Assembly (NCBI RefSeq): GCF_018531465.1
Contig: NZ_JAHDTF010000007.1
Location: 1 to 42,435 of the forward strand
Origin: Sphaerisporangium fuscum
GTDB taxonomy: Bacteria; Actinomycetota; Actinomycetes; Streptosporangiales; Streptosporangiaceae
Reading direction: 5' to 3'
Length of the DNA: 42,435 nt
The stretch's first letter is position 1; the number at the start of each line of letters is the position of its first letter. This document shows, in pieces, positions 16,651 to 24,089 of this stretch. Under the pieces are notes generated by a model that did no database searches, had not been told where the DNA came from, and saw only the letters and a program-made list of their open reading frames with translations. Made by a program: the position numbers and the translations under genes.

Positions 16651-17043
16651 ATGTCCGAACATCCCAACGTCAATCCGGCCCGCGAGAGTTATGACGCAAT
16701 CGCCAAGGGTGACCTGGAGGCCGTCGGCGATCTCGTCGCCGACGACGTCGTCTTCCACGTTCCGGGCCGGGGGTCGCTCGCCGGCGACCACGTCGGCAAA
16801 GAGGCCGTTCTGGACTACGTCAAGCGGCTCTCCGAGACGACGGACGGTTCGCTGAGGTACGAACCGGATGCCTTCCTGGCCGATGACGAGCACGTCGCGG
16901 TGCTGCTGCGCATCCGCGGGAACCGCGACGGCAAGATCCTGGACGAGCGCGGCGTCCATGTGTTCCATGTCTCCGACGGGAAGATCACCGAGCGGTGGAG
17001 CTTCCCGCAGGACTCCTACGTCATCGAAGAATTCTTCTCCTGA
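16651..17043 (+). CDS. SnoaL-like / NTF2-fold protein
   Basis: 130 aa from the ATG at 16651, which has GAGGAGG just upstream; a longer upstream reading is not supported. The NTF2/SnoaL cone fold is indicated by the first helix (ARESYDAIAKGDLEAVGDLV), the strand DDVVFHVPGRGSLAGDHVGK, and the end pattern GVHVFHVSDGKITERWSF. The family includes polyketide cyclases, isomerases and many small ligand-binding proteins without a known reaction. It stands alone between an AhpD-like operon and a repeat array. A role in cyclisation or binding of the cluster product is possible but not shown. Confidence 0.85.
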   Translation: MSEHPNVNPARESYDAIAKGDLEAVGDLVADDVVFHVPGRGSLAGDHVGKEAVLDYVKRLSETTDGSLRYEPDAFLADDEHVAVLLRIRGNRDGKILDERGVHVFHVSDGKITERWSFPQDSYVIEEFFS

Positions 17044-17332
17044 CCGGTGCGCACTCTCCTATTCCTGTGATCGGGGGCGCGGGCGGCTTACTCCTTTCGT
17101 CCGTGGCCGGCGTCGATATCGTCCGGTCGGTCCTCCTGGCATCACCTGCCTTTCGGTGAAAGCGGCCACCCGGCTCTGGTATCCGCGCCGTGTGCGGGCT
17201 TCTGGTCCCGGGTGGCCGATTCGCTTTTCGTCCTCAGGCTGTTCGCGTATTCCTTTCTGTGACGGCGGCACGCCTGCCTGACGGGGTGCCTTGAATCCCT
17301 TCTCCTCCGGTGCGCGTCGATCTCGGTTCTCT

Positions 17333-17588
17333 CACCTCCTGGTGTCGGCCGGTCTACTGGCTTCTGATCGGTGCCTCACCTCCCGCTGTCGGGCCGGCGT
17401 CGTACAAGGACGTCTCACCTCCTGTGGTCGTGATGATCGGCGGGCGTCGTGGCGTCTGTCACCTCCTCGGGTCGGCTGAACAGGTCATCGAAGCGGCTTT
17501 TCCACCTCCTGTGGTCGGCTGGACGGGTACCTGCACGTCGTCGTCTCACCTCCCCGGGTCCGCCGGCGGGATGATGTCCGTCACCCCC
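17333..17588. repeat. Degenerate tandem array, ~44-bp period, CACCTCC...GGTCGGC core
   Basis: Cores starting with CACCTCC or CACCCCC occur at 17333, 17377, 17416, 17460, 17503, 17547 and 17582, spaced 44, 39, 44, 43, 44 and 35 bases. The best-kept unit reads TCACCTCCTGTGGTCGGC. Weaker copies (CTCCT...GTGATCGG and similar) seem to run back to about 17050, filling the whole 537-bp gap between the SnoaL-like gene and the convergent AhpD-like gene. On the minus strand the core contains GGAGGTGA, like a ribosome site. The period is not a multiple of three, so the array is not coding. No cas genes or CRISPR-like repeat fidelity are seen. Function unknown. Confidence 0.7.
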
Positions 17589-18273
17589 CTTCCTGTGGCC
17601 CGTACGGGATGGAGACGTATCCGTCGGTCATCTTGGCCCGCGCCAGGTACACCGACGGGTCGTCCGGGGCGAACGTGGCCAGCCCGTCGACGTAGCGGTT
17701 GTACATGCAGAACGCGGCGGCGATCAGAACGGTGTCGTGGATCTCCACGTCGGTGGCGCCGGCGTCCCGCGCGTCGGTCACATGCCGGGCCGTGACCGAT
17801 TTGCCTCCTTCCTGTACGGCCGCCGCGATGCGCAGCAGCGCTTTCAACTTGTCCTCGAGCGGCGCCGTCTCAAGATCGGCGCACACCAGCTCGACCACCG
17901 ACATCCCGTCGGAGGACCGCACGGCCGCGAAGGCCGAGTGCGTGTAGAAACAGAACCGGCATCGGTTCAACGCCGACACGTACGCCGCGATAAGTTCGCG
18001 CTCGCCACGCGTCAACGTGCTGTCCCCGCACAGCAGCACCTCCGACAACAGCTTCAGAGGCACGGCGGTCTCCGGGCGGTAACCGAACAGTCCCCGGATT
18101 CCGGGTTCATTGGTCTCGAGGGTGATGTGGGGACCGGACGACGTCTGGTCGCCCAAGGGCACGGCCGGGGGCCGCGCGGGCCATTCCATTCCAGAGGAAT
18201 CACCGAACGAAACGGGGGTGTCCGTCAGCTTCACCGCGTCGGGACGAACCGGAATGGCCAGTGCGATCGTCAT
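17581..18273 (-). CDS. AhpD-like / carboxymuconolactone decarboxylase family protein (copy 2)
   Basis: 230 aa, ATG start at 18273 with AGAGGA upstream. The CxxCxxxH motif is present (C105, C108, H112 in NRCRFCFYTH). From residue ~48 it aligns along its length with the AhpD-like protein at 15817, sharing blocks such as EPGIRGLF, RGERELIAAYVSALN, HDTVLIAAAFCM and NRYVDGLAT. It differs by a ~45-residue N-terminal extension rich in Pro and Val. The pair flanks the SnoaL-like gene and the repeat array and probably arose by local duplication and divergence. Its 3' end runs directly into the repeat array. The reaction is unknown; thiol or peroxide redox is the family expectation. Confidence 0.88.
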   Translation of the reverse strand: MTIALAIPVRPDAVKLTDTPVSFGDSSGMEWPARPPAVPLGDQTSSGPHITLETNEPGIRGLFGYRPETAVPLKLLSEVLLCGDSTLTRGERELIAAYVSALNRCRFCFYTHSAFAAVRSSDGMSVVELVCADLETAPLEDKLKALLRIAAAVQEGGKSVTARHVTDARDAGATDVEIHDTVLIAAAFCMYNRYVDGLATFAPDDPSVYLARAKMTDGYVSIPYGPQEGG

Positions 18274-18291
18274 TCAAATCCTCTTTCTGTC

Positions 18292-18317
18292 GGTTGTCAT
18301 TTCGTTCTCGCACAACC
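18292..18317. promoter_or_regulatory. Dyad between AhpD-like copy 2 and accE
   Basis: GGTTGT-14-ACAACC lies in the divergent gap about 20 bases upstream of the minus-strand start. Candidate operator; the arms are only 6 bp. Confidence 0.3.
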
Positions 18318-18491
18318 AACTTTGCGCTTTCCGCGTCGCGGGAGAAAGGTGCCGGCGCTTCATCAAACTGCCCCGGCGCGTCCGCTTGCTGCCACCGCCG
18401 CCGCTTGACGGCAGGTCCGCATTCGAGGAGTTGTGCGCGCTCCCGCGCGAAAGGGACCCTCGTGACAGGAGCCGCGACCTGGAGGTGCGAC

Positions 18492-18713
18492 GTGGCGCAG
18501 GATCTGTACCTGAAGGTGGTGCGTGGCAATCCGACCGCCGAGGAGCTGGCCGCCCTGATCATGGTGCTCGCCGCGCGCGCCACGGTCGCCGCCGAGCAGG
18601 CGGAGCCCCTCCCCACCCCTCCGGCCTGGGTGGACGCCCCGCGTGCGGCGCTGCGGCCCATCGCCCCGGCCTCCGACGCCGACGCCTGGAGGGTCAGCGG
18701 CTGGACCCGTTAG
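18492..18713 (+). CDS. accE: Acyl-CoA carboxylase epsilon subunit, stand-alone
   Basis: 73 aa, GTG start at 18492 with GGAGG 6 bases before it. The small epsilon-subunit pattern is clear: YLKVVRGNPTAEELAALIMV at the start and an Ala/Pro-rich middle leading to DAWRVSGWTR at the end (the family ends in a Trp-x-x-Ser-Gly-Trp-x-Arg-like motif). In actinomycetes this subunit binds the carboxyltransferase beta subunit of acetyl/propionyl-CoA carboxylase and raises its activity, which supplies malonyl-CoA or methylmalonyl-CoA. Here no alpha or beta subunit is adjacent; the gene is alone just before the enediyne PKS operon. A precursor-supply role for the PKS is an attractive inference. Length and ends fit a complete gene. 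Confidence 0.85.
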   Translation: MAQDLYLKVVRGNPTAEELAALIMVLAARATVAAEQAEPLPTPPAWVDAPRAALRPIAPASDADAWRVSGWTR

Positions 18714-18733
18714 ACGAACGCCGGCCCTCGTCC

Positions 18734-18789
18734 GGCCGTACATGATCGAAGCCCCCGCGCCGGCGCGGGGGCTTCGATCATGTACGGCC
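18734..18789. terminator. Perfect 56-bp palindrome (28-bp arms, no spacer) after accE
   Basis: Bases 18734-18761 are exactly complementary to 18762-18789; the left arm starts GGCCGTACATGATCGAAG and its centre is GCGCC/GGCGC. It begins 20 bases past the accE stop and ends about 150 bases before the PKS operon start, so a very strong terminator insulating the two is likely. There is no T-tract. The length and perfection exceed the other hairpins in this window. Confidence 0.75.
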
Positions 18790-18815
18790 CCGGTTACCGC
18801 ACGTCGTACCGGGAT

Positions 18816-18861
18816 TCATTACAGATCATTACTTAGCACCGCAATACGGGAGATGTAACTT
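18816..18861 (+). promoter_or_regulatory. Candidate promoter of the enediyne operon with upstream direct repeat
   Basis: TCATTAC occurs at 18816-18822 and again at 18826-18832 (10-bp period, one helical turn), abutting TTAGCA at 18833-18838. After 17 bases follows TAACTT at 18856-18861. This is the expected layout for an activator-dependent promoter about 80 bases before the first gene. The boxes are weak matches, so the promoter call is tentative. Confidence 0.4.
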
Positions 18862-18875
18862 TCCGGCCACCATAT

Positions 18876-18890
18876 GACCATGAAATGGTC
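18876..18890. promoter_or_regulatory. Dyad in the enediyne operon leader
   Basis: GACCAT-GAA-ATGGTC is a perfect 15-bp dyad between the candidate promoter and the first start codon, suited to a repressor. The regulator is unknown. Confidence 0.4.
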
Positions 18891-18940
18891 CAGCTGGTGC
18901 TTGTGTCGATCATCGGCTGATGGCGAAGGTGAGGAGCGAT

Positions 18941-19936
18941 ATGCCAACCCTGTTAGGTTCAGTGCGCAGACTCTTGTTGACGCCATCGCTGGCCGAGGTG
19001 ACTTTCGGTGCGCGAGGCTTTCCCGTCACACCGACCGACGCGACGCGCCGGCTGGAGGCGATTCCGCAGTCGGTGATCTGTGGATTCGAGTGGGCGATCG
19101 ACGCGCGCGACCAATGGGAGGTCGAACGCCGCCTGAGCCTGGTCGACCAGGAGTTCCGAGGTTTCGCCTACGAAGGCGCGACGATGGGATTCACGATCGT
19201 CGACGCCATGTCGGGCTGGCGCGGCAATCGGACCCGGGATCTTTTACTCGGCCCCGGGCAGCCGCACATCTTCCTCACCTATATCGGAATCGGTTTCGCC
19301 ATGGCCCGCCTGCCCAGGCCCCTGTGGAAGAAGATCATGCCCGACCTGAGCGGCTCGGCGTACTACCCGACGATGAGCTGGCTCGCCGTCGACGGCTACG
19401 GCTTCGACCGCGCCTACTTCGACACCAAGCGCTTCGTCGACGAGCAGCACCGGCCCGCGCCGTACCCCTGGGAGGGTGACCCGGACTACTTCCTCCGGGC
19501 CGCCGACCAGGGGATCGGCCGGGCCCTGTGGTTCATCCACGGCGGGCGGGTCGCCGACATCGCGGCCCGGGTGGACGGCTTCGCCGAGAACCGCCGGCCG
19601 GACCTGTGGAGCGGCGTCGGCCTGGCCGCGACGTTCGCCGGCGGCAGCGACCCCGACGGCCTCGCCGAGCTGGCCCGCCTGGCCGGTGACCGCCGGCCCG
19701 AGCTGGCCCAGGGCGCCGTCTTCGCGGCCAAGGCGCGCAGCTTCGCCGGCTTCGTCCCCCCGCACACCGAGATCGCCACCGCCGTCCTGACCGGCCTGTC
19801 GATCGAGGACGCCGTCGGGCTCGCCGACGGCACCGAGGTGGAGCCCGGCGCCTCCGCCGCGGTCCCCGCCTACGAGCTGTGGCGCGAGCGCGTCCGCGCC
19901 CACTTCGCCACGTCCGGGGCCGGCGTCCCGGGCTGA
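18941..19936 (+). CDS. unbL: Enediyne core protein, DUF1702/UNBL family (copy A)
   Basis: 331 aa. The ATG at 18941 (GAGGAG 5 bases upstream) is preferred to the in-frame ATG at 18920 because family members begin MPTLLGS-like. Family blocks are visible: FRGFAYEGATMGF, LTYIGIGFAMARLPRPLW, LAVDGYGFDRAYFDT, AADQGIGRALWF, PELAQGAVFAAKAR and AVPAYELWRERVRAHF. UNBL is one of the five proteins conserved in enediyne cassettes (PKS, thioesterase, UNBL, UNBV, UNBU). It has no known fold-based activity and is thought to act after the PKS, in maturing the polyene to the enediyne core. This is the first gene of the operon that runs to the terminator at 32236. Confidence 0.88.
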   Translation: MPTLLGSVRRLLLTPSLAEVTFGARGFPVTPTDATRRLEAIPQSVICGFEWAIDARDQWEVERRLSLVDQEFRGFAYEGATMGFTIVDAMSGWRGNRTRDLLLGPGQPHIFLTYIGIGFAMARLPRPLWKKIMPDLSGSAYYPTMSWLAVDGYGFDRAYFDTKRFVDEQHRPAPYPWEGDPDYFLRAADQGIGRALWFIHGGRVADIAARVDGFAENRRPDLWSGVGLAATFAGGSDPDGLAELARLAGDRRPELAQGAVFAAKARSFAGFVPPHTEIATAVLTGLSIEDAVGLADGTEVEPGASAAVPAYELWRERVRAHFATSGAGVPG

Positions 19937-20158
19937 CCCCCGCGGCCCGCCGGCCGGGGGAGGCGGGTGAGCGCGGCGCGGAAACCGTCCGGCGCAGGAC
20001 GGGGCTCCTTTCCATTCCTTTCGCCCTGCGTTCCGCCGAACGTGCCCGGAAACCGGCCGCCCTTTTCCGTGAACGCGCCCGGACGACGGCGGCACTGCTG
20101 ATTTCCACCACGACACGAACCCCGTTGAGAAGGGGAAACTCCGGAGAGGGAGAGGCAA

Positions 20159-21142
20159 TTGGCCAGCTTTCTGCGGTCGTTGAGACGCCGTATCATCACC
20201 CCTGACGTCTCCGAGACGAAGCTCTCCACGCGCGGCTTCCACGTCAAGAGCCCGGAAGCCCGCGACCTCCTGGAGACCGTCGGCGAGATGTTCCTCACCG
20301 GCTACGCCTACGCCGCCGAGGCGCGTACGCCCGCCGAGGCCGAGGAGCGCCTGGAGGAGATCCCCCCGCGCTGGCGCGGGTTCGCCTACGAAGGCGCCGG
20401 CATGGCCTTCGGCATCCTCGACGCGATGCCCTTCCAGGGCGGGCGCAAGGTCGCCGACTTCCTCGCCCAGCCGGGTGGCGCCTCCCAGGTCTACCTGATC
20501 TACGTAGGCGTCGGCTGGGCCATGGCCCGGCTGCCGAAGTTCCTGTGGGGGAAACTGCACGTCCCCGACCCCCTGCTGCGCTACCTGGCGCTCGACGGAT
20601 ACGGCTTCCACCAGGCCTACTTCCGCACCGAGCAGTACGTCCACGGCCAGTACCAGGACCCGCGCTTCCCGTGGCCGTCCGACGCGCCCGCCGGGTACGC
20701 CAACCGCGTCATCGACCAGGGCATCGGGCGGGCCATGTGGTTCGTCGGCGGCACCGACCCCGAGGTCGTGGCGACCCTGATCGAGAAGTTCCCCGAGCAC
20801 CGCCGGGGCGACCTGTACGCCGGCTCCGGCCTCGCCGCCACCTACGCCTGCGGGGCGGACGGCGACGAGCTGCGGGCCTTCCGGGACCGGGCGGGCGCCC
20901 ACCGTCCCCAGCTCGCCCAGGGCTCGGCGTTCGCGGCCGAGGCCCGGGTGCGTCCCGGCCTGGTCGTCCCCGCGACCGAGGCCGCCACGGCGGTCTTCTG
21001 CGGCGTGACGCCGCGGCAGGCGGCCCGCATCAGCGAAGAATGCCGCCCCGACCAGCCCATCACGGGTGATGTGCCGGCCTACGAGGTGTGGCGGCAGCGC
21101 ATCGCCGACCAGTTCGTATCTATTGGAGGTGTTAGCCGGTGA
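20159..21142 (+). CDS. Enediyne core protein, DUF1702/UNBL family (copy B)
   Basis: 327 aa with a TTG start at 20159 preceded by a GGAGAGGGAGAGG purine run. It begins like copy A (FLRSLRRRIITPDV against LLGSVRRLLLTPSL) and keeps the same blocks: WRGFAYEGAGMAFGILDAM, VGVGWAMARLPKFLW, LALDGYGFHQAYF, DQGIGRAMWFVGG, LAQGSAFAAEAR and VPAYEVWRQRIADQF. Copies A and B differ at most other positions, so the duplication is old. A 222-bp gap separates them. Copy B overlaps the next gene by 4 bases (GTGA). Which one corresponds to the single UNBL of minimal cassettes, and whether they form a heteromer, cannot be told from the sequence. Confidence 0.88.
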   Translation: MASFLRSLRRRIITPDVSETKLSTRGFHVKSPEARDLLETVGEMFLTGYAYAAEARTPAEAEERLEEIPPRWRGFAYEGAGMAFGILDAMPFQGGRKVADFLAQPGGASQVYLIYVGVGWAMARLPKFLWGKLHVPDPLLRYLALDGYGFHQAYFRTEQYVHGQYQDPRFPWPSDAPAGYANRVIDQGIGRAMWFVGGTDPEVVATLIEKFPEHRRGDLYAGSGLAATYACGADGDELRAFRDRAGAHRPQLAQGSAFAAEARVRPGLVVPATEAATAVFCGVTPRQAARISEECRPDQPITGDVPAYEVWRQRIADQFVSIGGVSR

Positions 21143-23097
21143 CCGCGACCCTTGGCTGGCTGCGCAGACAGCTGGCGGGAATCGTCGCGCTCGTGCTCGT
21201 CACGAGCGTCTTCCTGATCGCTCGTCTGCCTTCGTACTCCGCGGCCGAGACCGAGAACATGGCGAGCAAGTTCTCGTTCAAGCCGCTGTCGATCGCCCTG
21301 CCCGGCGGTTTCCCGGAGCAGTCGATCCGTAAGGTGAACAAGGACTACACGCACATCGACGCCTGGATCTCCTCGGTCGGCGCGGCCATCGCCATGAACG
21401 ACCTGGACGGCGACGGCCTGTCCAACGACCTGTGCCTGGTGGACACGCGCATCGACCAGGTCGTGGTGACGCCCACCCCGGGCGCGCGCGCCGACCGGTA
21501 CGCGCCGTTCGCGCTGAACCCGGCGCCGCTGCCGATGAACGACCACATGGCGCCCATGGGCTGCGTCCCCGGTGACTACAACGAGGACGGCCGCCTCGAC
21601 CTGCTGGTCTACATGTGGGGCCGCACTCCGATCATCTACCTGGCCAAGCCCGGCGCGGCCAAGCTGTCGGCCGACGCCTACCAGCCCGTCGAACTGGTGC
21701 CGGGCCCGAACTCCACCAACGGCGTCTACACCGGCAAGCAGTGGAACACCAACGCCGCCACCGTGGCCGACTTCGACGGCGACGGGCACGACGACATCTT
21801 CATCGGCAACTACTTCGCCGACGGTCCGGTGCTCGACCCCACCAAGAGCGGTGGCGTGCACATGAACCACTCGATGTCCGACGGCCACAACGGTGGCGAG
21901 GACTACTTCTTCCGCTTCACCGGGGCCTCGGCCAACGGCGTCAGCTACCAGTGCCTGGACAACGTGCTGTCCAAGACGGCCTCCAAGGGCTGGGAGCTGG
22001 GCGCCGCCGCCACCGACCTGGACGGCGACCAGCTGCCCGAGCTGTACCTGGCCAACGACTTCGGCCCGGACCGCATGTTCTACAACCGTTCGACCCCGGG
22101 GCACATCAAGCTCTCCCCGGTGGAGGGCGTGCGCTCGCCGATCGTCCCCAAGTCCAAGTCGGTCGGCAACGACTCCTTCAAGGGCATGGGTGTCGACTTC
22201 GGCGACTTCAACCACGACGGCATCTACGACATGTTCGTCAGCAACATCACCACCTCCTGGGGCATCGAGGAGAGCAACTTCCAGTACATCTCCACGGCCA
22301 AGAACCAGGCCGACCTGCGCTCGAAGCTGCGCGAGGGCGTGGCGCCGTGGAAGGACGAGAGCGCGCCCAACGGCACCGCGTGGTCCGGCTGGGGCTGGGA
22401 CCCCAAGATCGAGGACTTCAACAACAGCGGCGAGCTGTCGATCGCCCAGGCGACCGGCTTCGTCAAGGGCCAGACCGACCGCTGGCCGCAGCTGCAGGAG
22501 CTGGCCACGGCCAACGACGAACTGCTGCAGAACCCGTTCTGGTGGCCGAACGCCCGCGCGGGTGACGACATCGGCGGGCACCAGACGATGAAGTTCTTCG
22601 TCAAGGGCCCCGACGGGCGGTACGCCGACCTCGCCCCCGAGCTCGGCCTCGCCATCCCGACGCCCACCCGCGGCATCGCCACCGGCGACGCCGACGGCGA
22701 CGGCCGCATCGACTTCGCCATCGCCCGGCAGTGGGGCGAGCCGGTCTTCTACTCCAACCAGAGCCCCGGCACCGGCGCCTACCTCACCCTGCAGCTCACC
22801 CGCGACAGCGGCGTGACCGCCGGCACCCTCCCCGGCGCCGGTTCCCCGGTCACCGGCGCCCAGGTCACCGTCACCACCGCCGACGGGCGCAAGTTCATCG
22901 GCCGCGTCGACGGCAGCAGCGGCCACTCCGGCCGGCGCAGCAGCGAGGTGCACATCGGCCTCGGCCAGAACGTCGCCGGGCCGCTCAAGGTGCACCTGCA
23001 GTGGCGCGACCGTACCGGACAGGTACGCGACCAGGACCTCCAGCTCAACCCCGGCCGGCACTGCCTCGAGCTCGGCCAGCAGGCCAAGGAGAAGTGA
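21139..23097 (+). CDS. unbV: Enediyne core protein UNBV (FG-GAP/VCBS repeats, ASPIC/UnbV domain)
   Basis: 652 aa, GTG start at 21139 with GGAGGT upstream, overlapping the previous stop. One N-terminal hydrophobic segment (residues ~12-29) is a signal or membrane anchor. Repeated Asp-rich calcium-loop motifs follow: DLDGDGLSND, DYNEDGRLDLLVY, DFDGDGHDDIFIGN, DLDGDQLPELYLAND, DFNHDGIYDMFVSN and DADGDGRIDFAIAR, as in FG-GAP beta-propellers. The C-terminus (~565-645; TGAQVTVTTADGRKF, SEVHIGLGQN, HLQWRDRTGQ) is the ASPIC/UnbV domain named after this protein. It is conserved in all enediyne cassettes and probably sits outside or in the membrane; its reaction is unknown. It ends 5 bases before the UNBU gene. 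Confidence 0.92.
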   Translation: MTATLGWLRRQLAGIVALVLVTSVFLIARLPSYSAAETENMASKFSFKPLSIALPGGFPEQSIRKVNKDYTHIDAWISSVGAAIAMNDLDGDGLSNDLCLVDTRIDQVVVTPTPGARADRYAPFALNPAPLPMNDHMAPMGCVPGDYNEDGRLDLLVYMWGRTPIIYLAKPGAAKLSADAYQPVELVPGPNSTNGVYTGKQWNTNAATVADFDGDGHDDIFIGNYFADGPVLDPTKSGGVHMNHSMSDGHNGGEDYFFRFTGASANGVSYQCLDNVLSKTASKGWELGAAATDLDGDQLPELYLANDFGPDRMFYNRSTPGHIKLSPVEGVRSPIVPKSKSVGNDSFKGMGVDFGDFNHDGIYDMFVSNITTSWGIEESNFQYISTAKNQADLRSKLREGVAPWKDESAPNGTAWSGWGWDPKIEDFNNSGELSIAQATGFVKGQTDRWPQLQELATANDELLQNPFWWPNARAGDDIGGHQTMKFFVKGPDGRYADLAPELGLAIPTPTRGIATGDADGDGRIDFAIARQWGEPVFYSNQSPGTGAYLTLQLTRDSGVTAGTLPGAGSPVTGAQVTVTTADGRKFIGRVDGSSGHSGRRSSEVHIGLGQNVAGPLKVHLQWRDRTGQVRDQDLQLNPGRHCLELGQQAKEK

Positions 23098-23102
23098 TCG
23101 AC

Positions 23103-24089
23103 ATGTCGGACAAGAAACCCAGTGCGCCGCCGCGTCATGACCCCAAGGTGGTCATCGCCCTGCGCAACTTCGCGATCTCGATCAGCGTCTTCAACATCGT
23201 CGGCTTCACGATCCTCGGTTTCGAGCAGCCGTGGCTGTGGCCCTTCATCGCCCTGGCGACCGGTTACGCCACCGAGATCGGCCTTGAGTACATCGGCGCC
23301 AAGGCCGAGAAGCGCGCGCCGCGCTACCAGGGCAACGGCTTCCGCGGCCTGATGGAGTTCCTGTACCCGGCGCACATCAGCAGCCTCGCGATGAACATGC
23401 TGATCTACGTCAACGACCGGCTGTGGGTGCTCATCTTCGGCGTCATGGTCGCGGTCGGCGCCAAGTGGGTGCTGCGCACGCCCATCAAGGGCCGGATGCG
23501 GCACTACATGAACCCGTCGAACTTCGGCATCGCCGTCATCCTGCTGCTGTTCCCCTGGGCCAGCATCGCCCCGCCGTACCACTTCACCGAGCACGTCGAC
23601 ACCTGGGTGGACTGGCTGATCCCGGCCATCATCATCCTCGGCGGCACGATGCTGAACGGCAAGCTGACCAACCGCATGCCGCTCATCGCCGGCTGGGTCG
23701 GCGTCTTCGCCCTCCAGTCGATCGTCCGCGGCATCCTGTTCGGCACCTCGATCCCCGCCGCGCTCGGCATGATGACCGGTGTCGCGTTCGTGCTGTTCAG
23801 CAACTACATGATCACCGACCCGGGCACCAGCCCGTCCAAGCCGGCCAACCAGGTGCTGTTCGGCGGCGGCGTCGCCCTGATGTACGGCCTGCTGACCGCC
23901 GTGCACATCTCCTACGCCATCTTCTTCGCCACCGCCGCCGTCTGCGCCATCCGCGGCGGCTTCCACTGGTCGATCCACTTCATGGAGAAGGCCCGCAAGC
24001 AGCGCGAGGCGCAGGCGGCGATCCAGGCCATCGCCGACCTGCCGGTGGAGAAGGGCAAGCCCGCCGGGAAAGAGGTCGCGGCCGTATGA
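23103..24089 (+). CDS. unbU: Enediyne core membrane protein UNBU (NqrB/RnfD-like)
   Basis: 328 aa, ATG at 23103 with AAGGAG upstream. About eight to ten hydrophobic segments fill residues ~17-300, followed by a charged cytoplasmic tail. MNPSNFGIAVILLLFPW and NYMITDPGTSPSKP resemble conserved parts of NqrB/RnfD, the flavin-bearing membrane subunits of ion-pumping electron-transfer complexes. UNBU is one of the five universal enediyne cassette proteins; the resemblance suggests it carries a flavin or passes electrons through the membrane, possibly with UNBV. That role is inferred. Its stop overlaps the PKS start, so the two are translationally coupled. Confidence 0.9.
   Translation: MSDKKPSAPPRHDPKVVIALRNFAISISVFNIVGFTILGFEQPWLWPFIALATGYATEIGLEYIGAKAEKRAPRYQGNGFRGLMEFLYPAHISSLAMNMLIYVNDRLWVLIFGVMVAVGAKWVLRTPIKGRMRHYMNPSNFGIAVILLLFPWASIAPPYHFTEHVDTWVDWLIPAIIILGGTMLNGKLTNRMPLIAGWVGVFALQSIVRGILFGTSIPAALGMMTGVAFVLFSNYMITDPGTSPSKPANQVLFGGGVALMYGLLTAVHISYAIFFATAAVCAIRGGFHWSIHFMEKARKQREAQAAIQAIADLPVEKGKPAGKEVAAV

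Noticed and set aside
17333..17588. CRISPR array
   Set aside because: Repeats are too degenerate, the conserved core is short, and no cas genes are present.
18816..18832. SARP-type regulator site
   Set aside because: SARP sites typically have heptamers at ~11 or 22 bp; here the period is 10, and no SARP gene is in the window. Kept only as a generic activator site.
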